Assembly (NCBI RefSeq): GCF_022179725.1
Contig: NZ_BPRC01000020.1
Span: forward strand, 1-64,000
Direction: 5' to 3'
Source of the DNA: Methylorubrum aminovorans
GTDB taxonomy: Bacteria; Pseudomonadota; Alphaproteobacteria; Rhizobiales; Beijerinckiaceae
DNA: 64,000 nt
Part shown: piece by piece, positions 49,567-58,176 of the stretch
Numbering within the stretch: the stretch's first letter is position 1
How the letters are laid out: each line of letters begins with the position of its first letter
Translations under genes and position numbers: made by a program
Notes under the pieces: generated by a model
Databases searched by the model: none
Seen by the model: only the letters and a program-made list of their open reading frames with translations
Told to the model about the DNA's origin: nothing

Positions 49567-50319
49567 TCAGTTCGCCGCGAGATGTTCGAGTCGGGCGGGG
49601 TCCAGCAAGCGCACCCCGCCGGGCACGATCAGGATCGCCTTCTCCCGGTCGAGCCTCGTCAGCATCCGGCTCACCGTCTCGATGGTGAGGCCGAGATGGT
49701 CGGCGATGTCCTGGCGGCCCATCGGCAGCTCGACGGTGACGGAGTCGTGGCCGATGCGGCCGTAGCGCGCGCGCTGGCCAAGCAGGAAGCTCGCCACCTT
49801 CTCCTCGGCGGTGCGTCGGCCGAGCAACATCATGTGATCCTGTGCCAGCGTCAGCTCGTGGCCGGCCCGCTCGTAGAGGCGCTGCAGCAGGTGCGGGGTT
49901 TGCGCCACGAGGCCTGCGAAGGCGCGCCGCTCGAACCGGCACAGCGTCGTCGGCGCCAGCGCCTCGGCGGTGACGGTGAACCGCTCAGGCAGCGCGAGGC
50001 CGAGGAAGTCACCGACCATGGCAAAGCCCATCACCTGCCGCCGCCCGTCCGGCAAAAGGCGCGACAGGCGCAAGGCGCCCTCAGTGACGTTGTAGACGGC
50101 GCCCGCCCGGTCGTCCTGCTGGAACAGGGCCTGGCGCGGGTCGAGATGGAGGGGCTGGCTCAGCGCCTCCAGACCGGCGAGTTCTTCGTGCGTCAGGGCG
50201 GCGCAGACGCTGACGAGGCGGACCTTGCACGCGGCGCAGCCGCTCTCCGACCGGTCGTGGATGCAGGCGTGTCCGACGGAAATCGGCTGGACACCGCTGC
50301 TCTCGGCAGAGCCTTGCAT
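49567..50319 (-). CDS. Fnr/FnrN-type oxygen-responsive regulator (Crp family)
   Basis: A 250-residue Crp/Fnr regulator. The N-terminal cysteine cluster SGCAACKVRLVSVCAAL (C-x2-C-x7-C) plus a central Cys in LAPTTLCRFERRAF match the 4Fe-4S ligands of alphaproteobacterial FnrN/FnrL. The helix-turn-helix is RQDIADHLGLTIETVSRMLT, with the E-SR pattern that reads TTGAT half-sites. The ATG at 50319 follows GGGCGGGAGGTCTCCG. It stands between two units carrying FNR-type boxes (usp-cyt c and cydABX/cydDC) and probably activates both at low oxygen. Confidence 0.93.
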   Translation of the reverse strand: MQGSAESSGVQPISVGHACIHDRSESGCAACKVRLVSVCAALTHEELAGLEALSQPLHLDPRQALFQQDDRAGAVYNVTEGALRLSRLLPDGRRQVMGFAMVGDFLGLALPERFTVTAEALAPTTLCRFERRAFAGLVAQTPHLLQRLYERAGHELTLAQDHMMLLGRRTAEEKVASFLLGQRARYGRIGHDSVTVELPMGRQDIADHLGLTIETVSRMLTRLDREKAILIVPGGVRLLDPARLEHLAAN

Positions 50320-50633
50320 CGGAGACCTCCCGCCCGCAGCACGCTCAAGCCGTTTCAATAGCCTGCGCCCGCGCCGCTTGTGAAGTCGAAACCGGAATCG
50401 GCCGAAGCGCGCCGAGGATGAGGGACGGATCAGGCCGCCGCGTTACGGCGACGGGCGCGAGATCTTTCTGCCGGACGTGTCCTGTCTTCGTTCGCGTTGT
50501 TATCCTGATCGTTGCACCGATCTTGGTCGCCTCGGAATCAGCCGCGCGAGAAGCATCGCACAAGGCGCCGGCCGAGGCGTGACGCGGCCGCCTCCCGGAT
50601 ACGGCGGCGGGCGCGATCCCGCGTCGGCCCTCC
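50320..50633. other. Intergenic region between fnr and cydC
   Basis: About 310 bases. A 72-codon frame exists on the minus strand (50345-50563), but it has no recognisable domain and codes for an unremarkable Arg/Ala/Thr-rich peptide. The promoter for the Fnr-type gene should be here. I saw no FNR box of good quality and no terminator hairpin with a T-run. Confidence 0.4.
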
Positions 50634-52244
50634 TCAATCCCGCCCGAGAGTGACCCGGCGTCCGGGCAGCCTTAGATCGGGGCGGTGGCTCGTCAGCACG
50701 ACGACGCGATCGCGCCACCGGGCGAGCAGGCGCGTGAGGATGCGCGCGGCCTGATCGTCGCCGAGATGCTCGGCCGGCTCGTCGAGCAGGATGACCGGAG
50801 CCGGGCTCAAGAGCGCGCGGGCGAGGTTGAGGCGCTGCGCCTCGCCGAGCGACAGGCCGCCCTCGGCGATCCAGGCATCGAGACCGCCGCCGCTGCGGAT
50901 CCGGGCGTCGAGTTCGACCGCCTCCAGCGCCGCCCATAGGTCCGCGTCGGAGGCGCCCGGCGCGAACAGGTTCTCGCGCACGGTGTCGGAGAGGATCGCG
51001 GCATCATGCAGGCTCAGATGCGCCAGCGCCCGCCGCTCGGCGGCCGAACGGGCGGTGCCGGCAAGCCGGATCGTCTCGCCGGGCTCGTCCGCGCTCCAGC
51101 CGGCCAGCGCCTTCAGCAGGGTGGTCTTGCCGCAGCCGCTGGCGCCGACGAGGGTCAGCGGCGTGCCGGGCAGGACCGCGAGATCGGGCGCCGGGCCGAG
51201 GTCGCGCCCGTCCGGCGTCCGCAAGCGCAGGCCGTGCAGGATCAGGGCGCCGCGGGCCGGACCGGGCCGGGGTGCCGGCTCTCCGGCGGCGCCCGCCTCG
51301 ACGGCGAGGGAGGGGCGGGCGAGGCGGGCGCGGACGGAGCCGAGCAGTGCCCGCGGCAGGGCCAGGATCGGCTCGGCCAGCGCGAGCCAAGCGAAGGCGA
51401 GGAAGGCGGCGGGCAGGAGCGCGGTGCCGCGGGCACCCGCACCCCAGGCGGCGAGGAGCACGGCGAGGGCGAGGATCGGGCCGGCCAGCGCCAGCACGGC
51501 CTCGAACCGGGCCAGCGCCCGCCGTCCGCAGGCCGCCTCGCGCTCGGCATCGCGCAGCGGGTCGAGGGCAATCCGCAGGGCCGGGCCGCGCCGCCCCTCG
51601 GCCTCAAGGGGCACGGCGCCGGCCAGCGCGGCTCCGAGAGCGGTGGCGGCGGTGCGGCGCGCGTTTCGGACCCAAGCCTCGGTTGCGGTGAGCCGCGCGA
51701 GCGTGCGCCGGGCGACGAGCCCCCCGGCCAGCGCGAGCGCGGCGGCGGGAAGGACCGCAAGGGGTGCGATGAAGGCGGTCAGCAGCGTGAGGCCGGCGAG
51801 CGCCGCACCGGTGATGGCGAGGGGAAAGCCGACACGCAGCCGGGCGTAATCGACATCGGCCACGTCGTCGATGAAGTCGGCGAGCCGCTCTGGGCGGCCG
51901 AGCTGCCAGCCGGCGCCGCGGCTCTCCGGCGCCCGCGCCAGCGCCGCGAACAGGCCGGCGCGGCGGTGGACCTGATCGCTCAGCGCGGCACGGTGGCCGG
52001 CCATGCGCTCGCCGTAGCGCGAGGCCGTGCGCAGCATCGCGAACAGGCGCACCAGGGCGGCGGGGTGGTGGAAGTTGAAGGCGAAGGCCGTCGGCCCGGC
52101 CCCGGCCAGGGCCACCGCCGCCAGGAAGCTCACGGCGGTGCCGGCGAGCGCGAGGTTCGCGGCAAGCGCCAGGGCCGCGAGGGCGAAGGCGAGGCGCCAA
52201 GTTCGGTTCGAGCCGGCGGGCGCAGTGTCGAAACGGGTGGGCAT
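50634..52244 (-). CDS. cydC: Thiol reductant ABC exporter subunit CydC
   Basis: A 536-residue half-transporter: six-helix membrane domain (1-300), then an ATPase domain with Walker A GASGCGKTTLLK, signature LSLGEAQRLNLARALL and Walker B VILLDEPAEHL. CydDC is needed to assemble cytochrome bd; it moves glutathione or cysteine and binds haem. The ATG at 52244 overlaps the cydD stop (TGATG). Its position divergent from cydABX fits that role. Confidence 0.93.
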   Translation of the reverse strand: MPTRFDTAPAGSNRTWRLAFALAALALAANLALAGTAVSFLAAVALAGAGPTAFAFNFHHPAALVRLFAMLRTASRYGERMAGHRAALSDQVHRRAGLFAALARAPESRGAGWQLGRPERLADFIDDVADVDYARLRVGFPLAITGAALAGLTLLTAFIAPLAVLPAAALALAGGLVARRTLARLTATEAWVRNARRTAATALGAALAGAVPLEAEGRRGPALRIALDPLRDAEREAACGRRALARFEAVLALAGPILALAVLLAAWGAGARGTALLPAAFLAFAWLALAEPILALPRALLGSVRARLARPSLAVEAGAAGEPAPRPGPARGALILHGLRLRTPDGRDLGPAPDLAVLPGTPLTLVGASGCGKTTLLKALAGWSADEPGETIRLAGTARSAAERRALAHLSLHDAAILSDTVRENLFAPGASDADLWAALEAVELDARIRSGGGLDAWIAEGGLSLGEAQRLNLARALLSPAPVILLDEPAEHLGDDQAARILTRLLARWRDRVVVLTSHRPDLRLPGRRVTLGRD

Positions 52245-53878
52245 CACGCGGCCTGCCTCTCGGAAACGGGAGCCCCAAGGGCGATGCGCCGGTCGGCCAT
52301 CGCCGCCAGCACCGGATCGTGGGTCGCCACGACGACGAGGCGGGTGCGGGCGGCGACCGCCAGGGCCCGGCGCACCCGCGCGGCGTTGTCGGGATCGAGC
52401 TTGGCGGTGGGCTCGTCGCAGAAGGCGGGGCCCGGCCGCAGCAGCAGGCGCGCGACGGCGACGCGAACCCGCTGGCCACCGGAGAGGTTTTCCGCGCCCG
52501 CCCGCACGGGGGCGTCGAGGCCGCCGGGCCAGTGCGGATCGTTGTCCAGGCCGAGCGCCGCGGCCGCCGCCGCCACCGCCTCGGGCGTCGCGGGCGTACC
52601 GTCCGCGATCGCCACGCCGAGCGTGCCGGCTGGGATCGGCGTGTCGAGGGAGACCCAGGTCGCCGGATGGTCCTGATCCGGCACGCGAAAAGCCCCGGCG
52701 AGCGGCGCTTCGACGCCGGCCAGAACCCGCAGCAGGGTCGACTTGCCGGTTCCGCTCGGGCCCGTCAGCGCGACGAGGCCGGTCTCCGGCAGATCGAAAT
52801 CGGCGACGGGTCCGGCATGGGGCAGGTCGAGGCCGTGGGCGCCCGGCGCCGCGAGGACGGCGCCGCATGCGGGCACCGTTTCGGCGTCTTCCGAAATGAC
52901 CCAGGCGAGCGCGTCGGCGGCGGCCTCGCCCTCCGCCTTGGCGTGGTAGAGCTCCGCGTAGCGGCGGAACGGCAGGAAGTATTCGGGGGCGAGCAGCAGG
53001 ATCAGCAGGCTCTGCCACAGGGCCAGACCGGCAAAGCCCGGCACCTCGGCGAGCCCGAGATGGCCTAGGCCGAGGAACACGGCCAGGATCGCGATGGCGA
53101 GCGAGGCGAAGAAATCGAGTACGCCCGCGTTCAGAAAGGCCACCGCCAGCACGCCCATGGTGCCGCCGGCGTAAGCCTCGAGCCGCCGGTCGAGCTTGGC
53201 CGTCTCGCGGGGCAGGCCATGGGCGGACAGGATCGTCGGCAGGCTCCGCACCCGGTCGGCGAACTGCGTGGCGAGCCGCCCGAGCGCCGCCTCCTGGGCC
53301 GCGGCCCGCTCGCGGATCATGCCGCCGACGAGGGCGAAGAACACGATCATCACCGGTGTGGCCAGCAGCAGTGCCAGCGCCGCCTGCCACGAGACGACGG
53401 CGACCGCCCCCGCCGTTAGCACCGGCCCGAGCGCCATCATCCTGCGCGCCGCCGCGTGGCCGACGACAAGCCGGGCGAGCGCGCCGGGATGCCGCTGCAG
53501 GCCGGCGATCACCGCGCCGCGGGGCAGGTCGGCGGCCCTACGCGCCGGCATGGCCGCGAGCCGCGCCTCGGCGGCATCGACGAGAGCGACGGCGACCTCC
53601 GCCTCCAGGGCAGCGCCGCGCGCCTCGATCGTGCGCGCCAGGCCGGCGCCCGCCAGGAGGCAGGTCCCGGCGACGCCCAACGCGAGGCCGTCGAGCTCGC
53701 CTGTCTCGATCAGCCCCCCGGCGAGCCGCGCCAGCGCCACGGCGAGCCCGAGCGTCACGGCGCAGCGCAGGGCCTGGAGCCCGTGGAGGCGCGACAGGCC
53801 GGCCCGCGCCGCCCCGCGGGCGAGGGTGAGCGCCGCGGGTTCGGGTGCGGATCGGGCGCGGGGGGATCGACGGGTCAT
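52244..53878 (-). CDS. cydD: Thiol reductant ABC exporter subunit CydD
   Basis: A 544-residue ABC half-transporter with Walker A GPSGTGKSTLLR, signature NLSGGQRVRVAVARLLL and an Asp/Glu-containing Walker B (FCDEPTAKLD). The membrane half has the usual six helices with LGRLATQFADRVRSLPTILS. It pairs with CydC. The ATG at 53878 follows CAAGGCGGC and is divergent from cydA across a 99-bp region containing an FNR-type box. Confidence 0.93.
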   Translation of the reverse strand: MTRRSPRARSAPEPAALTLARGAARAGLSRLHGLQALRCAVTLGLAVALARLAGGLIETGELDGLALGVAGTCLLAGAGLARTIEARGAALEAEVAVALVDAAEARLAAMPARRAADLPRGAVIAGLQRHPGALARLVVGHAAARRMMALGPVLTAGAVAVVSWQAALALLLATPVMIVFFALVGGMIRERAAAQEAALGRLATQFADRVRSLPTILSAHGLPRETAKLDRRLEAYAGGTMGVLAVAFLNAGVLDFFASLAIAILAVFLGLGHLGLAEVPGFAGLALWQSLLILLLAPEYFLPFRRYAELYHAKAEGEAAADALAWVISEDAETVPACGAVLAAPGAHGLDLPHAGPVADFDLPETGLVALTGPSGTGKSTLLRVLAGVEAPLAGAFRVPDQDHPATWVSLDTPIPAGTLGVAIADGTPATPEAVAAAAAALGLDNDPHWPGGLDAPVRAGAENLSGGQRVRVAVARLLLRPGPAFCDEPTAKLDPDNAARVRRALAVAARTRLVVVATHDPVLAAMADRRIALGAPVSERQAA

Positions 53879-53912
53879 GCCGCCTTGTGCGGCGGGCGCG
53901 GCGCGAGCGGCT

Positions 53913-53926
53913 TTGATCTGCGTCAA
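53913..53926. promoter_or_regulatory. FNR/FixK-type box in the cydD-cydA divergent promoter
   Basis: TTGATCTGCGTCAA matches TTGAT-N4-ATCAA with one mismatch and TTG(A/C)-N6-(T/G)CAA exactly. It lies 52 nt upstream of the cydA start and 35 nt upstream of cydD. The encoded Fnr-type protein at 49567 is the likely binder, coupling bd oxidase and its assembly exporter to oxygen limitation. Confidence 0.72.
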
Positions 53927-53977
53927 GGATGCAAAAGCGCGGCGGCGCGAGAGGCGGTGTCGGACAAGGAGTCTCCC

Positions 53978-55567
53978 ATGACCGACCCGCTGCTCGTCGA
54001 TCTGTCGCGCCTGCAATTCGCGCTGACGGCGATGTACCACTTCCTGTTCGTGCCGCTGACGCTCGGACTGTCGATTCTCGTCGCCATGATGGAGACGGTC
54101 TACGTCATGACGCGCCGCAAGATCTGGCGCGACATGACCAAGTTCTGGGGCCTCCTGTTCGGGATCAACTTCGCCCTGGGCGTGGCCACCGGCCTGACCA
54201 TGGAGTTCCAGTTCGGCATGAACTGGGCCTACTACTCGCACTATGTCGGCGACGTGTTCGGCGCGCCGCTCGCCATCGAGGGCCTGATGGCCTTCTTCCT
54301 GGAGGCGACCTTCGTCGGGCTGTTCTTCTTCGGCTGGGACAAGCTCTCGGCGCTCAGCCACTGCGTCGTCACGTGGCTGATGGCGCTCGGCACGAATTTC
54401 TCCGCGCTCTGGATCCTGATCGCCAACGGCTGGATGCAGAACCCGGTCGGCTCCGCCTTCAACCCCGACACGATGCGCATGGAGGTGACCGACTTCGCCG
54501 CCGTGATCTTCAATCCGGTGGCACAGGCGAAGTTCGTCCACACGGTCTCGGCCGGCTATGTCTGCGGCGCGGTGTTCGTGCTCGGCGTCTCGGCCTTCTA
54601 CATCCTGCGCGGGCGCCATCTCGAACTGGCCAAGCGCTCGTTCGCCATCGCAGCGGCCTTCGGGCTCGCCTCGGCGCTCAGCGTCGTCGTGCTGGGCGAC
54701 GAGAGCGGCTACGCCGTGACCGACCACCAGAAGATGAAGCTCGCCGCCATGGAGGCGATGTGGCACACCGAGCCCGCTCCGGCCGCCTTCACCGCCTTCG
54801 GCGTCCCGGATCTGGCGAACCGCACCACCCGCTACGCGCTCCACATTCCCTACGCGATGGGCCTGATCGGCACCCGCTCGCTGACGACCGAAATCCCCGG
54901 CATCACCGAACTCGTCGCGCACGCCAAGGACCGCATCCGCAACGGCCTCGTCGCCTACGCCGCCCTCGAGCGGATCAAGGCCGACCGCAAGGATGAGGCG
55001 GCCCGCGCCGAGTTCGCCCGGACGCAACAGGATCTCGGCTACGCGCAGCTTCTCAAGCCGCTGATCGGCGATCCGCTGAAGGCGACCGACGCGGATATCG
55101 ACCGGGCGGCGTGGTCCACCGTGCCGCACGTGCCCTCGCTGTTCTTCACCTTCCGGGCGATGGTGGCCTGCGGGTTCCTGCTGATCGCCCTGTTCGGCGC
55201 CGCGCTCTGGTACACAGCCCGCGAGGCCGAGGCGCCGCGCTGGCTGTTCCGGGCCGCGCTCTTCGCCCTGCCGCTGCCCTGGATCGCGATCGAGTTCGGT
55301 TGGTTCGTCGCCGAGTTCGGCCGCCAGCCCTGGATCATCGAGGGCGTGCTCCCGACCGCGCTCGCGACCTCGGAACTCGGCATTCCCTCGCTCCTCATCA
55401 CCATCGTTGGCTTCACCCTGGTCTACGGCGTGCTGGCGGTGATCGAGGTGCAGCTGATGCTGCGTGCCATCGCCAAGGGCCCCGAGACGCTGGCCGACGA
55501 CCCGGCCGCCCTCTTCCCCGGTGCCGGCGCCAACCGGAACGAGGCCGGCCTCGTCGCCGCCGAGTAG
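53978..55567 (+). CDS. cydA: Cytochrome bd ubiquinol oxidase subunit I (CydA)
   Basis: A 529-residue membrane subunit that carries haems b558, b595 and d and oxidises quinol at low oxygen. The haem ligand His regions ALTAMYHFLFVPLTLGLS and FVHTVSAGYVCGA are present, as is the quinol-loop end GWFVAEFGRQPWII. AAGGAG precedes the ATG at 53978. It begins cydABX, behind the FNR-type box at 53913. Length is normal. Confidence 0.97.
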   Translation: MTDPLLVDLSRLQFALTAMYHFLFVPLTLGLSILVAMMETVYVMTRRKIWRDMTKFWGLLFGINFALGVATGLTMEFQFGMNWAYYSHYVGDVFGAPLAIEGLMAFFLEATFVGLFFFGWDKLSALSHCVVTWLMALGTNFSALWILIANGWMQNPVGSAFNPDTMRMEVTDFAAVIFNPVAQAKFVHTVSAGYVCGAVFVLGVSAFYILRGRHLELAKRSFAIAAAFGLASALSVVVLGDESGYAVTDHQKMKLAAMEAMWHTEPAPAAFTAFGVPDLANRTTRYALHIPYAMGLIGTRSLTTEIPGITELVAHAKDRIRNGLVAYAALERIKADRKDEAARAEFARTQQDLGYAQLLKPLIGDPLKATDADIDRAAWSTVPHVPSLFFTFRAMVACGFLLIALFGAALWYTAREAEAPRWLFRAALFALPLPWIAIEFGWFVAEFGRQPWIIEGVLPTALATSELGIPSLLITIVGFTLVYGVLAVIEVQLMLRAIAKGPETLADDPAALFPGAGANRNEAGLVAAE

Positions 55568-55630
55568 CCCTTCCTCTCCTGATCGCCGGCCCCGCCGTCG
55601 CGCCGGCCCCTCCCCGAGGAGTCTCCTTCC

Positions 55631-56785
55631 ATGCTCGCCCTTCTCTCGGACTACGAAAGCTTACGCCTGATCTGGTGGGTGCTGCTCGGCGTGCTGCTGA
55701 TCGGCTTTGCCCTCACCGACGGCTTCGATCTCGGCGTCGGCGCCCTCTTGCCCTTCGTCGGCCGCACCGACGTGGAGCGGCGGGTGGCGATCCACACCGT
55801 CTCCGCCACCTGGGAAGGCAATCAGGTCTGGCTGGTGCTCGGCGGCGGCGCGATCTTCGCCGCGTGGCCGGCGCTCTACGCGCTGAGCTTCTCCGGCTTT
55901 TACCTCGCCATGTTCCTCGTGCTGTTCGCTCTCATCCTGCGGCCGGTGGCGTTCAAGTACCGCTCGAAGCGCGAGAGCGCGGTGTGGCGCGCACGCTGGG
56001 ATTGGGCGCTGTTCGTCGGCGGCGCGGTGCCGGCGCTGATCTTCGGCGTCGCCGTCGGCAACGTGCTCCAGGGCGTGCCCTTCCACTTCACGGGCGACCT
56101 TCGCCCGATCTATGCGGGCAGCCTGTTGGGCCTGCTCAACCCTCTGGCGCTGCTGTGCGGCCTCGTCTCACTGGCGATGCTGGTGGCGCACGGCGCGGCG
56201 TGGCTCGCCTTCAAGGCCGAGGGACCGGTCGCCGAGCGCGCCCGCGCCATCGGGCTGAAAGCCGCGCTCGCCACCGCCGCCCTGTTCGCCCTCGGCGGCC
56301 TCTTGATCTGGGCCGGCGCCTTCGGCGGATACCGGGTGGTCACGCCGCTCCCCGGCGACGGCCCGTCCAATCCCCTGACCAAGGAGGTCGTGGCGGATGC
56401 GGGCGCGTGGCTCGCCAACTTCCGGGCGCATCCGGCGCTCGCCCTGGTGCCGCTCGCCGGCATCGCCGGCCCGCTGCTGGCGGCGCTCGGCTTCCGCGCC
56501 CGGTTCGAGGGGCTAACCTTCCTGGCCTCCAGCCTCGGCATCGCCTGCATCATCGCCACCGTCGGCCTGTCGATGTTCCCGGTGATCCTGCCCTCGAACA
56601 CGCATCCGGGCCACGCGCTTACCGTGTTCGACGCCTCCTCCAGCCGGGCGACGCTACGCAACATGCTGATCGCGACGGTGGTCTTCCTGCCGATCATTCT
56701 CGCCTACACCGCCTGGGTCTACCGGGTGCTGTGGGGCAAGGTCTCGGACCGCGACATCACCGCGCCGGGCTCGGCGGCCTACTGA
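55631..56785 (+). CDS. cydB: Cytochrome bd ubiquinol oxidase subunit II (CydB)
   Basis: A 384-residue, mostly hydrophobic subunit of cytochrome bd with the conserved VLLGVLLIGFALTDGFDLGV and TWEGNQVWLVLGGGAIFAAW segments. GAGGAGTCTCC precedes the ATG at 55631. It follows cydA by 63 nt and precedes cydX by 53 nt. It stabilises the complex and carries no haem of its own. Confidence 0.97.
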   Translation: MLALLSDYESLRLIWWVLLGVLLIGFALTDGFDLGVGALLPFVGRTDVERRVAIHTVSATWEGNQVWLVLGGGAIFAAWPALYALSFSGFYLAMFLVLFALILRPVAFKYRSKRESAVWRARWDWALFVGGAVPALIFGVAVGNVLQGVPFHFTGDLRPIYAGSLLGLLNPLALLCGLVSLAMLVAHGAAWLAFKAEGPVAERARAIGLKAALATAALFALGGLLIWAGAFGGYRVVTPLPGDGPSNPLTKEVVADAGAWLANFRAHPALALVPLAGIAGPLLAALGFRARFEGLTFLASSLGIACIIATVGLSMFPVILPSNTHPGHALTVFDASSSRATLRNMLIATVVFLPIILAYTAWVYRVLWGKVSDRDITAPGSAAY

Positions 56786-56838
56786 CGATCCCGACCCCGG
56801 TATCGCCGGGGCCTCCTCTCGCCTCAGGAAACGCGACG

Positions 56839-56970
56839 ATGTGGTACTTCGCCTGGATCCTCGGCCTCGGATTGGCCGCCGCACTCGGCGTGCTCAACGC
56901 CCTCTGGTACGAGCTGCGCGCCGTGCGCGAGACCCCGCCCGAGGTGACGCCGACGCTGCCGACGCCGTGA
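56839..56970 (+). CDS. cydX: Cytochrome bd small subunit CydX
   Basis: A 43-residue single-helix peptide starting MWYFAWILGLGLAAALGVLN, the CydX/YbgT signature (W-x-F-x-W-x-L-G). It sits at the end of cydAB and is required for stable bd oxidase in the bacteria tested. An AGGAAA lies upstream of the ATG at 56839. The C-terminal tail is Pro/Thr-rich, as in other alphaproteobacterial versions. Confidence 0.95.
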   Translation: MWYFAWILGLGLAAALGVLNALWYELRAVRETPPEVTPTLPTP

Positions 56971-57062
56971 GGGCGTCATGCCCGAGGATCACCGCGTAAG
57001 GTGATGCTTCGGGACCGGTCTCGGAGCCGATGTGATCGATCTGTTCCGGCGATCACCACGAT

Positions 57063-57193
57063 CCTCATGCTGAGGTGCTGCGCCAGCAGCCTCGAAGCAC
57101 GCCGCGACGCTTGTCCCAGTCGGCTGGTGCCAAGGGATCGGCGGTTCTGGCGTGCTTCGAGGCCGAGCTATCGCTCGGCACCTCAGCATGAGG
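57063..57193. repeat. Nested inverted repeat, dispersed intergenic element
   Basis: An outer 16-bp perfect pair (CCTCATGCTGAGGTGC at 57063-57078; GCACCTCAGCATGAGG at 57178-57193) encloses an inner 14-bp perfect pair (CCTCGAAGCACGCC at 57090; GGCGTGCTTCGAGG at 57149). The layout resembles mosaic repeats (RIME-like) of rhizobia and relatives. It fills most of the 262-bp gap between cydX and the convergent DeoR gene, where it could terminate both transcripts. Confidence 0.8.
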
Positions 57194-57232
57194 AGCGGGG
57201 CGCGCGCCGGAGAAGGTCAGCCGAACAGGCCC

Positions 57233-57985
57233 TTATCCGCAGATCAGATCGATGTCGTGCCGGCCGAAGCGGTCGGCGAAGGGCTCGGGCGGCGGCCGGT
57301 CGGTCACCACGGTGAGCGGGGCGGCCAGATCGAAGGTCTGGAGGTTGGCCTGGCGCCCGAACTTGCGGGAATCGGCGAGCAATACCGCCCGCCGCGTCTG
57401 GCCCCGTAGCGCCCGGCGCAGGACCGATTCGTGCTCCTCGTAATCCATCCAGCCCTGGGCGAGGTCACAGGCCGCGATGCCCATGATCGCGAGATCGAAG
57501 AAGTGGCGCCGGGCGTAGTCCACGGTGTCGTAGCCGACGAGCGCATTGTCGTTCGGGCGCAGTCGGCCCGGCGTCAGGTTCACCCGGGCCGGACTGTCGG
57601 CGAGCAGCAGCGCGAGGTCGACGGAATTCGTCGTCACCGTAAGCTTGCGGGTGGTGAGCCGGCGGGCCAGCGCCAGCGTCGTGGTGCCGGTGTCGATGAA
57701 GATCGACATCCCGTCCTCCACCAGCCCCTCGGCCAGCGCGGCGACGCGGCCCTTCTCGCGGCTGTTGAGCCCGCTGCGCTCGGTGAGCGGGCGCTCCTGA
57801 TCGAGGCGCGGCCGCACGGCGCCGCCGTGGATGCGCCGCAGGAGCCCGCGCTCCTCCAGCATCTTCAGGTCGCGCCGGATGGTCTCGTCGGAGACCGCCA
57901 GGGTGGCGGCGATGCTGGTGACGCCGACGCGCCCCGTCTGCGCGAGCTGCGAGAGGATCTCCTCGTGGCGATGATCGGTCAGCAT
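57233..57985 (-). CDS. DeoR-family transcriptional regulator
   Basis: A 250-residue DeoR regulator with an N-terminal helix-turn-helix (MLTDHRHEEILSQLAQTGRV, then LAVSDETIRRDLKMLEERGL) and a sugar-phosphate isomerase-like sensor domain (FIDTGTTTLALARRL). Members usually repress sugar or polyol catabolic genes and sense a phosphorylated sugar. The ATG at 57985 is chosen; the frame is open upstream but out of family. No sugar pathway gene is beside it; an amidase gene lies upstream on the same strand. Confidence 0.92.
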   Translation of the reverse strand: MLTDHRHEEILSQLAQTGRVGVTSIAATLAVSDETIRRDLKMLEERGLLRRIHGGAVRPRLDQERPLTERSGLNSREKGRVAALAEGLVEDGMSIFIDTGTTTLALARRLTTRKLTVTTNSVDLALLLADSPARVNLTPGRLRPNDNALVGYDTVDYARRHFFDLAIMGIAACDLAQGWMDYEEHESVLRRALRGQTRRAVLLADSRKFGRQANLQTFDLAAPLTVVTDRPPPEPFADRFGRHDIDLICG

Positions 57986-58176
57986 CCCGGCCCTGTCCCC
58001 CTTTGAGGCCAAGGATAGCGCCGGGGATGCAGGTCGGTCGCGCACAATTTCAACACATGCACAGGGTGCAGGGACCACAACGTGCAAGCCCGCACGGCAG
58101 GTCCGCACGGCAAGATCACAGGGCAAGCCCGCCGGCCCCGTGGGAACCGGACGGGCCTGCTGCCCAACTTGAAGAA

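Noticed and set aside
50345..50563. A 72-codon frame between fnr and cydC
   Set aside because: No domain, no ribosome site and ordinary composition for a chance frame.
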